A stretch of DNA of 64,000 nucleotides from Brucella gallinifaecis. GTDB lineage: Bacteria; Pseudomonadota; Alphaproteobacteria; Rhizobiales; Rhizobiaceae. Below, piece after piece: positions 27,178-35,771 of the stretch. The notes beneath the pieces are model-generated. The model worked only from the letters and a program-made list of their open reading frames with translations, did no database searches and had not been told where the DNA came from. Numbering within the stretch: the stretch's first letter is position 1; every line of letters begins with the position of its first letter. A program made the translations under genes and the position numbers. Where the stretch lies: positions 124,001-188,000 of the forward strand of contig NZ_ML636800.1 in NCBI RefSeq assembly GCF_006476605.1, written 5' to 3'.

Positions 27178-27645
27178 ATGCGCATAAATATGATTGGTAT
27201 GAAAATGAGTAAACGGCTTTTCTTTGCAGCAGCAATTCTGGTTTTTTCTGCATTACCAGCGCTTGCAGAGACTTTTGAAGTTAAAATGATGAACAGGGGT
27301 GAAAAAGGTTCAATGGTATTTGAGCCTGACTTTTTGAAAGTAGCTCCGGGTGACAAAGTAAAGTTTATCGCGACCAACAAAAGTCATAATGCAGCGACCA
27401 TTGATGGCATGGTTCCTGAAGGAAATCCGGGCTTTAAAGGAAAGATCAATGAAGAAATTGAAGTGACTTTTGATCAGCCAGGTTTTTACGGCATCAAGTG
27501 TTCGCCGCATTATGGCATGGGTATGGTGATGATGATCAAGGTCGGCGAAGCAGAACTTCCCAAGAGTTACATGAATGTAAAGTTCCCTCCGCGAGCAAAG
27601 GTACGATTTGAAGAAATATTTACTCAAGTTAATAGCAATAAATAG
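27178..27645 (+). CDS. Pseudoazurin (blue type-1 copper protein)
   Basis: A 155-residue periplasmic electron carrier. A signal peptide ends ALPALA at residue 30; the mature protein begins ETFEVKMMNRGEKG. The four copper ligands are H70, C108, H111 and M116, which are mature positions 40, 78, 81 and 86 exactly as in known pseudoazurins (NKSHNAAT and IKCSPHYGMGM). It carries electrons, classically to copper nitrite reductase in denitrification; no denitrification gene is in this window. The start is uncertain: ATG at 27178, 27190, 27199 or 27205 would all leave the signal peptide core intact, and no clear ribosome site decides. Confidence 0.93.
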   Translation: MRINMIGMKMSKRLFFAAAILVFSALPALAETFEVKMMNRGEKGSMVFEPDFLKVAPGDKVKFIATNKSHNAATIDGMVPEGNPGFKGKINEEIEVTFDQPGFYGIKCSPHYGMGMVMMIKVGEAELPKSYMNVKFPPRAKVRFEEIFTQVNSNK

Positions 27646-28074
27646 TGAGTATTTATAAGATTATACTCATATATGGTGCAGATATATCTGTGAAAAACAC
27701 AAAATATGTGTTTTTTACTTAGGATTATCACGATATTGTGAGCGCCGGTGTTAACAATCTGTTTCCATTTTGTTGACAGTTTGATTATACGACACCATGT
27801 TGCATTCAGGCGAGCATTCTCTTCATTGAGAGAATGTCACTAGAATAACTGAAATAATCATATTTTGATTGTGCAGTTATTCTAGAGATTGAATGTAAGA
27901 ACCATAACGGATTTGTGGGTCCGCTATGGTTCACTTTGGATGAAGTATAAATAATTGGCATACTTGTTTCTGCAAAGGCAGGTCCATAAACAAGTATGTG
28001 GCGAATGTTATATTAAAAATAAATATTGTAAGTATATTGAGCGGCGGCCTGACATTTGACAGGTCGCCGTTAAT
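27646..28074. other. Gene-free region with three tandem palindromes
   Basis: Three inverted repeats follow each other: 27840-27885 (CTAGAATAACTG / CAGTTATTCTAG), 27899-27932 (GAACCATAACGG / CCGCTATGGTTC) and 27959-27998 (CATACTTGTTT / AAACAAGTATG, with an inner CTGC-GCAG stem). A further stem GGCGGCCTG...CAGGTCGCC at about 28041-28066 may terminate the SMP-30 gene. No coding sequence was seen. Confidence 0.65.
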
Positions 28075-28995
28075 TTATGGATGCTGAGCACCGGTTACTG
28101 TGAGATAGATCGCATATAATGATTTGGTCGCCGCTATAAAAAGCCGGTTACGGCGTGGCCCGCCAAAGGTAATGTTTGCGACAGTCTGTGGTGTTCTGAT
28201 TTTGCCGAGCAATTCGCCTTCTGGCGAGAAGCAATGTACGCCATCGCCCGCGCTGGACCACAGATTGCCCGCGGTGTCGAGGCGAAAGCCATCCGGCAAA
28301 CCATTGTCAATTGTGCAAAACACCTTGCCGCCGGTGACACGTTTTCCATTGTCTGCAACATCAAAAACACGGATATGACGGGGCGCTGTTTCATCATGAC
28401 TATAGGCACTGTCAGCCACAAAAAGTCTGGTTTCATCCGGCGAAAAGGCCAGTCCGTTGGGCTGTTCAAAGTCTGTTATAACAGCCGTTAGCTCGTTACT
28501 TTCAGGGTCAAAACGATAGACATTGCGGGTTGGCTGCTCGGGTTCTGCCTTATAGCCTTCATAATCTGCCATAATGCCGTAGGTCGGGTCGGTAAACCAG
28601 ATGCTGCCATCAGAACGCACAATAACATCATTCGGCGCGTTGAGTTTTTTGCCCTGATAGCTGTCTGCAATGACGGTTATGCTGCCATCGACTTCCGTGC
28701 GGGTGACACGACGACCGCCATGTTCACAGGAGACAAGCCGTCCTTCACGGTCGCGCGTATTGCCATTGGCGAAGTTGGAAGGTTGGCGGAAGGTGGAAAC
28801 ACCACTGTCCGGCAGCCAGCGCAAAATACGTTGATTGGGTATATCGCTCCATAGCAGGCAGTTCATATCTCCGAACCAGATTGGCCCCTCAGCCCAGCGA
28901 CAATCGCTGTAAAGTTCGTCAAGACTGGCGCTCGGCACGATCATCTGTTTGAAACGGTTATCATGAATTTCGTAAATAGAAGGATTTTGCGACAA
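28075..28995 (-). CDS. SMP-30/gluconolactonase family sugar lactonase
   Basis: A 306-residue six-bladed beta-propeller hydrolase. Visible marks are WAEGPIWFGDMNCLLWSDIPNQRILRW with a metal-binding Glu, NDVIVRSDGSIWFTDPTYGI with the conserved Asn, and PNGLAFSPDETRLFVADS with the second Asn/Asp metal site; DGFRLDTAGNLWSS carries the catalytic-base Asp. Members open aldonolactones. It is the distal gene of an RbsABC-type sugar import operon, so it likely hydrolyses the lactone from oxidation of the imported sugar. No signal peptide is seen. Translation appears to start at TTG 28995 with CGGAG upstream. Confidence 0.9.
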   Translation of the reverse strand: MSQNPSIYEIHDNRFKQMIVPSASLDELYSDCRWAEGPIWFGDMNCLLWSDIPNQRILRWLPDSGVSTFRQPSNFANGNTRDREGRLVSCEHGGRRVTRTEVDGSITVIADSYQGKKLNAPNDVIVRSDGSIWFTDPTYGIMADYEGYKAEPEQPTRNVYRFDPESNELTAVITDFEQPNGLAFSPDETRLFVADSAYSHDETAPRHIRVFDVADNGKRVTGGKVFCTIDNGLPDGFRLDTAGNLWSSAGDGVHCFSPEGELLGKIRTPQTVANITFGGPRRNRLFIAATKSLYAIYLTVTGAQHP

Positions 28996-29019
28996 GGAAA
29001 TTACTCCGGGGAATGCTGT

Positions 29020-29967
29020 TTAACGCTCAGGCCTGCGGCTGCTGGCAAGGAAAATAACCGCAATGATGGTAAGCCCTGTCAGGACCAGACGCACACCGGC
29101 GCCAAAACCATAGGTGTTGAGCATTGAAACTATAAGAAACATGAAGAGCGCTGCACCCCAAATACCAGGGATATTGGAATCGCCACCCGCAACAGCTGTG
29201 CCGCCGATAATGACGACTGCAATCGACATAAGAAGATATTCAGTCCCCATATTGAGTGCAGCACCGCCTGAGAAGCAGGCCAGCAGGAAACCACAGAGCG
29301 AAGCCAGAACCGCACAGAGCAGATAGGTGATGAAGCGTGTACCATCAACCGGAACACCTGCCATACGGGCCGCGAACGGGTTTTGCCCGATTGCTGAAAT
29401 CCAGCGGCCATAAATGCTTTTCTTGAGAAGAACCCAGCCCAGGACCGACAGAAGCAGCGCCACGATTGCTACATTGGGAATGCCATAGATGGACGAAGTG
29501 GTGAATTGCGCCAGCACTTCAGGAGGCTTTACGCGTAAGCCGCGATTGCTCCATATAGCCGTTGACTGGATCAGGAAGCTCATCGACAGGGTGGCTATAA
29601 TGGGCGGAATACGCAGCAGTTTGATCAGCGCATAATTGCAAATGCCAATGCCAAGACCAATAAAGAGCGCCACTGCAAGCCCCGCCAGCACCATGCTGTC
29701 GTGCGAGTCCATCAATTTGAGTGCCAGTGTTGCAGCAAGGGTCATGGTTGCAGGCACGGAGAGATCGATATTCCCGGGGCCGAGTGTGATTACAAACATC
29801 TGCCCCAGACCAACGATCACCGAGAAGGATGCGAAGGTGAAGGCAGCATGAGACAGTCCTGCAGCGCCGCTTCCGCCGGTAAATAATATGGTTATGATCC
29901 AGACAGCTATGGTTGCAATAAATGACCATATCCAAGGACGATTTGTGAGAAGTGTAACCGCGTTCAT
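29020..29967 (-). CDS. Sugar ABC transporter permease, RbsC type (second)
   Basis: A 315-residue CUT2-class permease with about eight to ten membrane segments; it begins WIWSFIATIAVWIITILFT and contains GLGQMFVITLGPGNIDLSVPATMT, the family motif near the first loop, and GGTAVAGGDSNIPGIWGA near the C-terminus. ATG 29967 is chosen because it overlaps the stop of the first permease as ATGA; an upstream frame to 30057 lies inside that gene. It pairs with the 29964-30905 protein in one importer, as in systems with two different RbsC subunits. Confidence 0.92.
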   Translation of the reverse strand: MNAVTLLTNRPWIWSFIATIAVWIITILFTGGSGAAGLSHAAFTFASFSVIVGLGQMFVITLGPGNIDLSVPATMTLAATLALKLMDSHDSMVLAGLAVALFIGLGIGICNYALIKLLRIPPIIATLSMSFLIQSTAIWSNRGLRVKPPEVLAQFTTSSIYGIPNVAIVALLLSVLGWVLLKKSIYGRWISAIGQNPFAARMAGVPVDGTRFITYLLCAVLASLCGFLLACFSGGAALNMGTEYLLMSIAVVIIGGTAVAGGDSNIPGIWGAALFMFLIVSMLNTYGFGAGVRLVLTGLTIIAVIFLASSRRPER

Positions 29968-30905
29968 TGCTTTTTCCCCTGACGGTCGAGGCGATTGAGG
30001 AAGAGGCGTAGCGCAAGAACCAGAATGAGGATTCCCCCCTGTGCACCAATCTGCCAATCGGGAGAAATGCGCATGAAGGAAAGAAATGAACCTGCAAGTG
30101 TGAGTGTCAATGCGCCAATGACGGCACCTATGGGTGAAATGCGTCCGCCTACGAATTCGCCGCCGCCCAAAATAACACCGGCAATTGAAAGCAGGGTATA
30201 ACGCAGCGCGATATTGGCATCTGCCGAAGTTGTAAGACCTACAAGGGCGATACCGGCAAGAATAGCAAAGAAAGCGGCAAGTGCGTAAGTTCCGGCGCGG
30301 ATGGCAGTGATAGACCAGCCTGCACGTTCGATCGAACGGTTATTGCCACCGGCACCACGCATCAAAACACCAAAGGTTGTGCGCATGACGATGAAATGTG
30401 TCACGATGGCAATCAGTATGCTTGCGACAATGGCCATAGGCACAAAGGGGGGCTTCGTTGTCATAATCCACCGTGCCCAGTCAGGTGCCTGACCACCAGG
30501 AGATGGTAAAAGCAAAACAGCCAGTCCACCCCAGACAAAGCTCATACCAAGTGTCACGACAATGGAAGGCAGATTGCGCAGGTGGATAATGGCCCCCAGT
30601 GCTGCATAGGTTGCGATTGCGGCCGCAAGGATCAGAACACCGATCACGGGATCGGTATTGAGATAGGTTGCGGCAACACAGACCACAAAACTCACGAACG
30701 TTCCCATCGACAGGTCAAGGTCGTTGACTGCCATGATGAGCATCTGTGCGATGGTTGCGAGCGCAATCGGCACTGCCAGATTGAACAACAGGTTGAGGCC
30801 GGTATAGCTCATCGCACGCGGTTGCATGTAGAAAACTGCAGCCAATAGCAGCACAAGCGAGAAAACCGGCGTGAGCAGGCGAAGAGATGAAGCGGAAAGA
30901 CGCAT
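29964..30905 (-). CDS. Sugar ABC transporter permease, RbsC type (first)
   Basis: A 313-residue CUT2-class permease. Membrane segments begin LLTPVFSLVLLLAAVFYM; the motif AQMLIMAVNDLDLSMGTFVSF and the C-terminal GGGEFVGGRISPIGAVIGAL match RbsC relatives. Its start codon overlaps the ATPase stop by one base (TAATG) and its stop overlaps the next permease start by four, so the transporter genes are tightly coupled. Confidence 0.92.
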   Translation of the reverse strand: MRLSASSLRLLTPVFSLVLLLAAVFYMQPRAMSYTGLNLLFNLAVPIALATIAQMLIMAVNDLDLSMGTFVSFVVCVAATYLNTDPVIGVLILAAAIATYAALGAIIHLRNLPSIVVTLGMSFVWGGLAVLLLPSPGGQAPDWARWIMTTKPPFVPMAIVASILIAIVTHFIVMRTTFGVLMRGAGGNNRSIERAGWSITAIRAGTYALAAFFAILAGIALVGLTTSADANIALRYTLLSIAGVILGGGEFVGGRISPIGAVIGALTLTLAGSFLSFMRISPDWQIGAQGGILILVLALRLFLNRLDRQGKKQ

Positions 30906-32365
30906 TATTCGTGTCCTCCCTCAAAGGATGCAGCAAGCACGTTTTTTTCCGTAATTTCGTCGCCGATAAGTTCTGTCACGATTGCACCGTCCCGGAAGAC
31001 ATAGACGCGATCACACAATTCTATCTCGTCCATTTCGGTAGAGTACCAGACAAAGGTTCGGCCTTTTTCAGCTTCATTGCGCAGGATTTCATAGACTTCC
31101 TGTTTGGTGCCGACATCAACACCGCGCATGGGGTCATCCATCAGGATAGAGCCTGCACTCGTGGCAAGTGCACGGGCGAAAAGAACTTTTTGCTGATTGC
31201 CACCGGAAAGCGATAATATGCGATTGCCCATATCCGGTGTACGGATCTGGATTTTGTCTTTCCATTGATTGCCAAGCTGATCTTCCTGCGTCTGATCGAC
31301 AAGTTTTAACGATGAAAGGCGATCAAGCGAGCTGATGGTGAGATTGTGCAGAATACTCCAGAGTGGAAATGTACCGTTCAAGCTGCGATCACCCGCTACG
31401 AAAGCAATCTCGCAATTGCGTGCCGGCAACCAGTTTGGCCGTCGAGCATAATAGAGATCAAGCAGCATTTTTGTCTGGCCATGACCGGCAAGGCCTGCAA
31501 GACCTATAACTTCGCCTTTGAAAGCCTGAAACGGCTTGATGTCGTTGGGGCGTTTTTGTGCACGCAGAACAGGCTGGCTTGTTGTATCGGTTGTTGCAAT
31601 ACGACGAGCGGTTTTTTCACGTTCAACGCTGCCCATCGCCTCGACAAGGCTGCGGTTTGTGAATTCGCCAGCTTCACGATTGGCGACAACCTTGCCGTCT
31701 TTCATGACGACAATACGGTCAGAGGTCGAAAGAATTTCTCCGAGCATATGTGATATGAGAATAACCGAGCCACCAGTGCTGACGAAGCTGCGGACATAAG
31801 TCATCAGCTGGGCGGCGATGCCAGCATCAAGCGATGAAGTGGGTTCATCAAGTATGACAAGCCTGGGTGATGATCCGGGTGCTGTGAAGTTAATTGCGAT
31901 TTCCACCATTTGCCGCTCGGCAATCGAAAGTTCATCGACCGTTGCAGCACAATCAATTTTATGGCCGGGGAAAATTTCGTTGAGCTTTCTGGCAATGAGA
32001 TCAACAGCTTTGCCGCGCCAGTTCGCACCTGTCAGGTCGCGTTGCATGATGCGGACATTTTCGGCAATTGTCAGATTGGGAAAAAGCGATAATTCCTGAA
32101 AGACGCAGCGTATGCCATGTTTGCGTGCAGTGGCTACACCATGGCCGGTTTCGCCATGATAGGAGAGAGTGCCCTCATGCGGAGAAAGCCCACCATTTAT
32201 GACATTGACGATGGTGGATTTGCCTGCGCCATTATGGCCGACAAGCCCCACACATTCACCTTCATGGATTACGAGTTCAGCGCCATCCAATGCTTTTACT
32301 GCACCGAACTGCACGCGAATATTGCGTGCGGCGACAACCTCGCTTTTGTCGATTGAATGAGACAT
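30905..32365 (-). CDS. Sugar ABC transporter ATP-binding protein, RbsA/MglA type
   Basis: A 486-residue double ATPase. The N-terminal domain has Walker A GHNGAGKST, signature LSIAERQMVEIA and Walker B LVILDEPTSSLD. The C-terminal domain (from about residue 270) has a GLAGHGQTKMLL P-loop that is degenerate, as is common in this class, and a good signature LSGGNQQKVLFARAL with SILMDDPMRGVDVGTK. It powers import by the two RbsC-type permeases. The second nucleotide site lacks the canonical GKT, so hydrolysis is probably carried by the first. Confidence 0.92.
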   Translation of the reverse strand: MSHSIDKSEVVAARNIRVQFGAVKALDGAELVIHEGECVGLVGHNGAGKSTIVNVINGGLSPHEGTLSYHGETGHGVATARKHGIRCVFQELSLFPNLTIAENVRIMQRDLTGANWRGKAVDLIARKLNEIFPGHKIDCAATVDELSIAERQMVEIAINFTAPGSSPRLVILDEPTSSLDAGIAAQLMTYVRSFVSTGGSVILISHMLGEILSTSDRIVVMKDGKVVANREAGEFTNRSLVEAMGSVEREKTARRIATTDTTSQPVLRAQKRPNDIKPFQAFKGEVIGLAGLAGHGQTKMLLDLYYARRPNWLPARNCEIAFVAGDRSLNGTFPLWSILHNLTISSLDRLSSLKLVDQTQEDQLGNQWKDKIQIRTPDMGNRILSLSGGNQQKVLFARALATSAGSILMDDPMRGVDVGTKQEVYEILRNEAEKGRTFVWYSTEMDEIELCDRVYVFRDGAIVTELIGDEITEKNVLAASFEGGHE

Positions 32366-32431
32366 GCATCCGAACTGTATTGGAGATAAGGGAGGGCAGA
32401 CATTCCCTGTCTGCCCTTTGGAAAGAAGGTT

Positions 32432-33448
32432 CTATTTTGCGTCAGCAATGACCTTTTGAGCATCTTCCAGCGAATATTCGACATTCGCGACGCCGCCCTT
32501 CTGCGTGTTGCCCAGTTCCTTGTCGAGCGTGTCCTGCGTGATGCTCAGGAAGGGAACGACGAGGTCTTTCTTGACTTCCTTGCCGTCAAGAATCTGCTGT
32601 GCGACCCAGAAAGCAAGTGTTGAAACACCTGGAGCAATCGAAACCGACATGGTTTCGTAACCATTGGCATCTTTTTGCTGTTTCCACCACTGCAATTCGT
32701 CTTCACGGTTGCCCATGATGATGATTGGCGTTTCACGCTTTGCAGCGGCAAAAGCCTGTGCTGCACCATATCCGTCACCGCCTTGTGTTACGACGGCATC
32801 AATTTTCGGCAGACTTGGTAAAACACCGGCGACAGCGCGTTGCGCAACATCCGCAGCCCAATCGCCATGGACAGAACCAACGATCTTGAACTTTGGATGC
32901 TTCTTTACACCTTCTTCTATGCCAGCATGTATTTCATCATCAACGGAAACGCCTGCAAGTCCGCGAATTTCAAGCAGGTTTCCGCCTTCCGGCAAGCGTT
33001 TTGCAAGATAATCGATCTGGCCTTCACCAATAGCCTTGAAGTCAACCGCAATGCGCCATGCGCAAGGTTCCGTCACAATACCATCGAAAGAAACAACTGT
33101 AATGCCAGCATCACAGGCTTCCTTGACGGCACCGTTAAGCGCTGTTGGCGATGCGGCATTGATGACGATGGCATCATATCCCTGAAGGATCATGTTCTGA
33201 ATTTGTGCGGCTTGTTCCGTAGCCTGATTTTCAGCCGTGGTGAAAGCATCAGCGGCTGAAACTATGCCTGTATTGACGGCTTCCTTTGTCACCTTGTCCC
33301 AGCTTTGCAGCATGGCCTGACGCCATGAATTGCCGGCATAATTATTGGAGAAAGCGATCTTTTTTGATGATGTATCGGCAAATGCGCTGCCGCTCGCCAT
33401 AAGAGCGGCCAATGCAGCAGACGCCAAAAGAATTTTCCCAAGCTTCAT
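32432..33448 (-). CDS. Sugar ABC transporter substrate-binding protein, RbsB type
   Basis: A 338-residue periplasmic binding protein (peripla_BP_4 class). The signal peptide MKLGKILLASAALAALMASGSAFA is cleaved near residue 24; the mature part begins DTSSKKIAFSNNYAGNSWRQAMLQSW. Later motifs are AIVINAASPTALNGAVKEACDAGI and DAVVTQGGDGYGAAQAF. ATG 33448 is chosen because GGGAGGA lies 6 bases upstream. It leads the operon with the ATPase, permeases and lactonase. The divergent GAF histidine kinase system starts about 320 bases away, which suggests sugar-dependent control. Confidence 0.93.
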   Translation of the reverse strand: MKLGKILLASAALAALMASGSAFADTSSKKIAFSNNYAGNSWRQAMLQSWDKVTKEAVNTGIVSAADAFTTAENQATEQAAQIQNMILQGYDAIVINAASPTALNGAVKEACDAGITVVSFDGIVTEPCAWRIAVDFKAIGEGQIDYLAKRLPEGGNLLEIRGLAGVSVDDEIHAGIEEGVKKHPKFKIVGSVHGDWAADVAQRAVAGVLPSLPKIDAVVTQGGDGYGAAQAFAAAKRETPIIIMGNREDELQWWKQQKDANGYETMSVSIAPGVSTLAFWVAQQILDGKEVKKDLVVPFLSITQDTLDKELGNTQKGGVANVEYSLEDAQKVIADAK

Positions 33449-33766
33449 TTTATTCCTCCCGGTTGTAAAAATTCGTTCTACAGCGTCTGAAAACGATGCA
33501 GATCGTTTGAACTTGTAAAATGGCGCGAAGCCTCCCGCACCGCTGCTCCTCAACAGCACCAGCTCACCAATGACATTTTCTGTTGTCTTGCGAGCTCTTT
33601 TCTGGTGAAGCAAGAATGAAATAAATGTGCTGCACTGTGAAGGCTGATCAAAGCAATCATCTTGCGGGTTCTTGCATTATGATTGCGGAAACCCGCAAGA
33701 CGAACCGATAGAAAAGCAGCTTATTATAAGACCGAAGCAATCTTTATTTGGGAGGAGAGCTGTTTG
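33449..33766. promoter_or_regulatory. Divergent region between rbsB-like gene and histidine kinase gene
   Basis: Promoters for both directions must lie here. No RNA gene or repeat was recognised. GGGAGGAG at 33749-33756 serves as ribosome site for the kinase gene. No clear operator could be assigned. Confidence 0.45.
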
Positions 33767-34996
33767 ATGGAACTATCGCCTGCGCATCTGCTTGATCGAT
33801 ATCTGAATATTTCCAGATTGCTGGCAGGACAGCTCGATTTTGATTCCATTATTCAGGCAGTCGCTGCCGAGATTAATTATATCCTGCCTTATGACCACCT
33901 TGATGTTTGTATCAAGATGATTGATGGCAAGTTTCATATTGCCTATGAAAACGGGATAGACACAGCCTGGAGCGGGAACTCGCCAGCGTTGTTGTCGGGA
34001 AGCCCAATTCGCACGCTTCTGTCCGGTGAGGTTGAATATCTGCTTACGGATGATGCCCGTATTGATCCGCGCTTTCATTTTGATGGCGCTTTTTCGACAC
34101 CGATCATCAAGCATGACCTCAAAGCCCGTTTGCATGTGCCATTGAAAGCCCAGGGTGATATTATCGGTGCACTGAGTTGCTCAAGTTTACAAACGGGCAG
34201 CTATTCGATGCGCGATGTGGAAAATGCGCAATCAATTGCAGATCTTCTGACGCCATATTTTTTTGCAATCCGTGCAGCAGAACAGGCAAAACGTTCGGCG
34301 ATTGTCGAGACGGAAGCGCGGGCGCGTGAAGAAGGTTTGCGTTTTGGCGCCCTTAAACTCACGGAGGCTCTGGAGATTGAACGGCATCGAATCGGCATGG
34401 ATTTGCATGATCAGACGCTCGCTGATCTTACGCGATTAGCGCGTCATGTCGAGCGGCTGACACGTTCGCCCGACCTCTCCGGTGAACAGCTTGAACCGTT
34501 GTTTCGTGGCTTGCAGCACTGTATGCAGGATCTGCGCCAAATCATTGAAGAAGCAAAACCTTCTGTGCTTCAGCTGTTTGGTTTTGCGCAGGCAACGGAG
34601 AACCATCTTGACCGTTCGATCCGTGAAAGTGGTGCTGTTATTAAGTGGTTTCTGGATGACCAGAGCAATGGCATGATGGAAAGTCTTGAAGAGACGGTTG
34701 CGACGTCTCTTTTCCGCATTGTGCAGGAAGCTATCAACAATGCGATAAGACATGCTATGGCCGGAGAACTCCGCGTTCGTCTGCGTGATAAGGGCGGACG
34801 TCTTCTGGTTGAGATCATGGATGATGGTATTGGCATGGAACGGCAGGTGCAGCGCATAGGGCACGGCATTGATAATATGCGCACGCGCTCACGTCTCATT
34901 TCGGCAAATTTTTCTATCAGAAAAAATGCGGAGGGCAGCGGTACATGTGTGAGCATTCATTTGCCACCGGCAATATCTGAAGCAAATGGAGGGTAA
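33767..34996 (+). CDS. GAF-domain sensor histidine kinase, NarL/HisKA_3 class, cytoplasmic
   Basis: A 409-residue kinase without membrane segments. Residues 20-165 form a GAF-type sensory domain. A coiled linker (AKRSAIVETEARAREEG) leads to the HisKA_3 dimerisation helix with phospho-acceptor H214 in MDLHDQTLADL. The HATPase domain shows the N-box FRIVQEAINNAIRHA, DDGIGM and a final GSGTCVSIHLP. It would phosphorylate the response regulator encoded directly downstream. Start ATG 33767 follows GGGAGGAG; the longer frame to 33683 lacks a ribosome site. Location beside an RbsABC operon suggests a sugar or metabolite signal, unproven. Confidence 0.9.
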   Translation: MELSPAHLLDRYLNISRLLAGQLDFDSIIQAVAAEINYILPYDHLDVCIKMIDGKFHIAYENGIDTAWSGNSPALLSGSPIRTLLSGEVEYLLTDDARIDPRFHFDGAFSTPIIKHDLKARLHVPLKAQGDIIGALSCSSLQTGSYSMRDVENAQSIADLLTPYFFAIRAAEQAKRSAIVETEARAREEGLRFGALKLTEALEIERHRIGMDLHDQTLADLTRLARHVERLTRSPDLSGEQLEPLFRGLQHCMQDLRQIIEEAKPSVLQLFGFAQATENHLDRSIRESGAVIKWFLDDQSNGMMESLEETVATSLFRIVQEAINNAIRHAMAGELRVRLRDKGGRLLVEIMDDGIGMERQVQRIGHGIDNMRTRSRLISANFSIRKNAEGSGTCVSIHLPPAISEANGG

Positions 34997-34997
34997 G

Positions 34998-35771
34998 ATG
35001 CAGGTTTTGATCGTAGAAGATGATCCGTTGCATCGCACCTATCTGGGTGAAGCAATCCGCGCCGCATTGCCGGAATGCGTGGATGTGATGGAAGCGGATA
35101 ATGGTTCAAGCGGTGAGAAGCTTGCACGAATGCATCGTGCTGCGCATATCGTAATGGATCTGCAAATGAGTGGGCGTAATGGTATTGAAGCCGCACGCAC
35201 CATCTGGAAGGAAAATCCTGAAACCCGGATTTTGTTCTGGTCGAATTATGCGGATGAAGCCTATGTACGTGGTGTCTCGCGTATTGTGCCGGAAGGCGCT
35301 GCTTATGGCTATGTATTGAAATCGGCTTCAGATGATAAATTGCGGCTGGCATTGCGCAGTATTTTTGTCGAGGCGCAATGCGTGATCGATCGCGAAGTGC
35401 GTGGATTGCAGCAAAAAAGCCTTGGCCACACAAGCGGTTTTAGCGAAAGCGAATATGAAATCCTGATTGATATAGCCCTGGGCCTGACGGATCGTGTGAT
35501 TGCACGCCGTCGCAACCTGTCGCTTAGAAGTGTTCAGAACAGATTGCAGCAACTCTATGAAAAGCTTGGAGTTTATCAGGAAAAAGGCGAGCCGGAGGAG
35601 GGGCGTTTCAACCTCCGTGCCCGCGCTGTGACGGTTGCGCTTTTGCGTAAGCTTTTGAATTACAGTGCGCTGGAGCGTGCCGAGATAGAGCTGAATGACT
35701 GGATCAGCCGACAGCCGCTCTCAGGCGAGGCTGTTTCAGATCGAGGCCGAGTTCCTTCGCACGAGCAATGA
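34998..35771 (+). CDS. Response regulator, receiver plus LuxR-type HTH
   Basis: A 257-residue regulator. The receiver has acidic residues E7-D8-D9 (VLIVEDDP), phospho-acceptor D54 (IVMDLQMSG) and a conserved Lys in YVLKSAS. A helix-turn-helix of LuxR/NarL style follows at about residues 145-190 (FSESEYEILIDIALGLTDRVIARRRNLSLRSVQNRLQQLYEKL), and a longer-than-usual C-terminal tail. ATG 34998 is chosen because GGAGGG precedes it by a few bases and its first codons match the receiver strand; the stop of the kinase gene lies 2 bases upstream. Its 3' end overlaps the convergent gene by 68 bases. Confidence 0.9.
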   Translation: MQVLIVEDDPLHRTYLGEAIRAALPECVDVMEADNGSSGEKLARMHRAAHIVMDLQMSGRNGIEAARTIWKENPETRILFWSNYADEAYVRGVSRIVPEGAAYGYVLKSASDDKLRLALRSIFVEAQCVIDREVRGLQQKSLGHTSGFSESEYEILIDIALGLTDRVIARRRNLSLRSVQNRLQQLYEKLGVYQEKGEPEEGRFNLRARAVTVALLRKLLNYSALERAEIELNDWISRQPLSGEAVSDRGRVPSHEQ

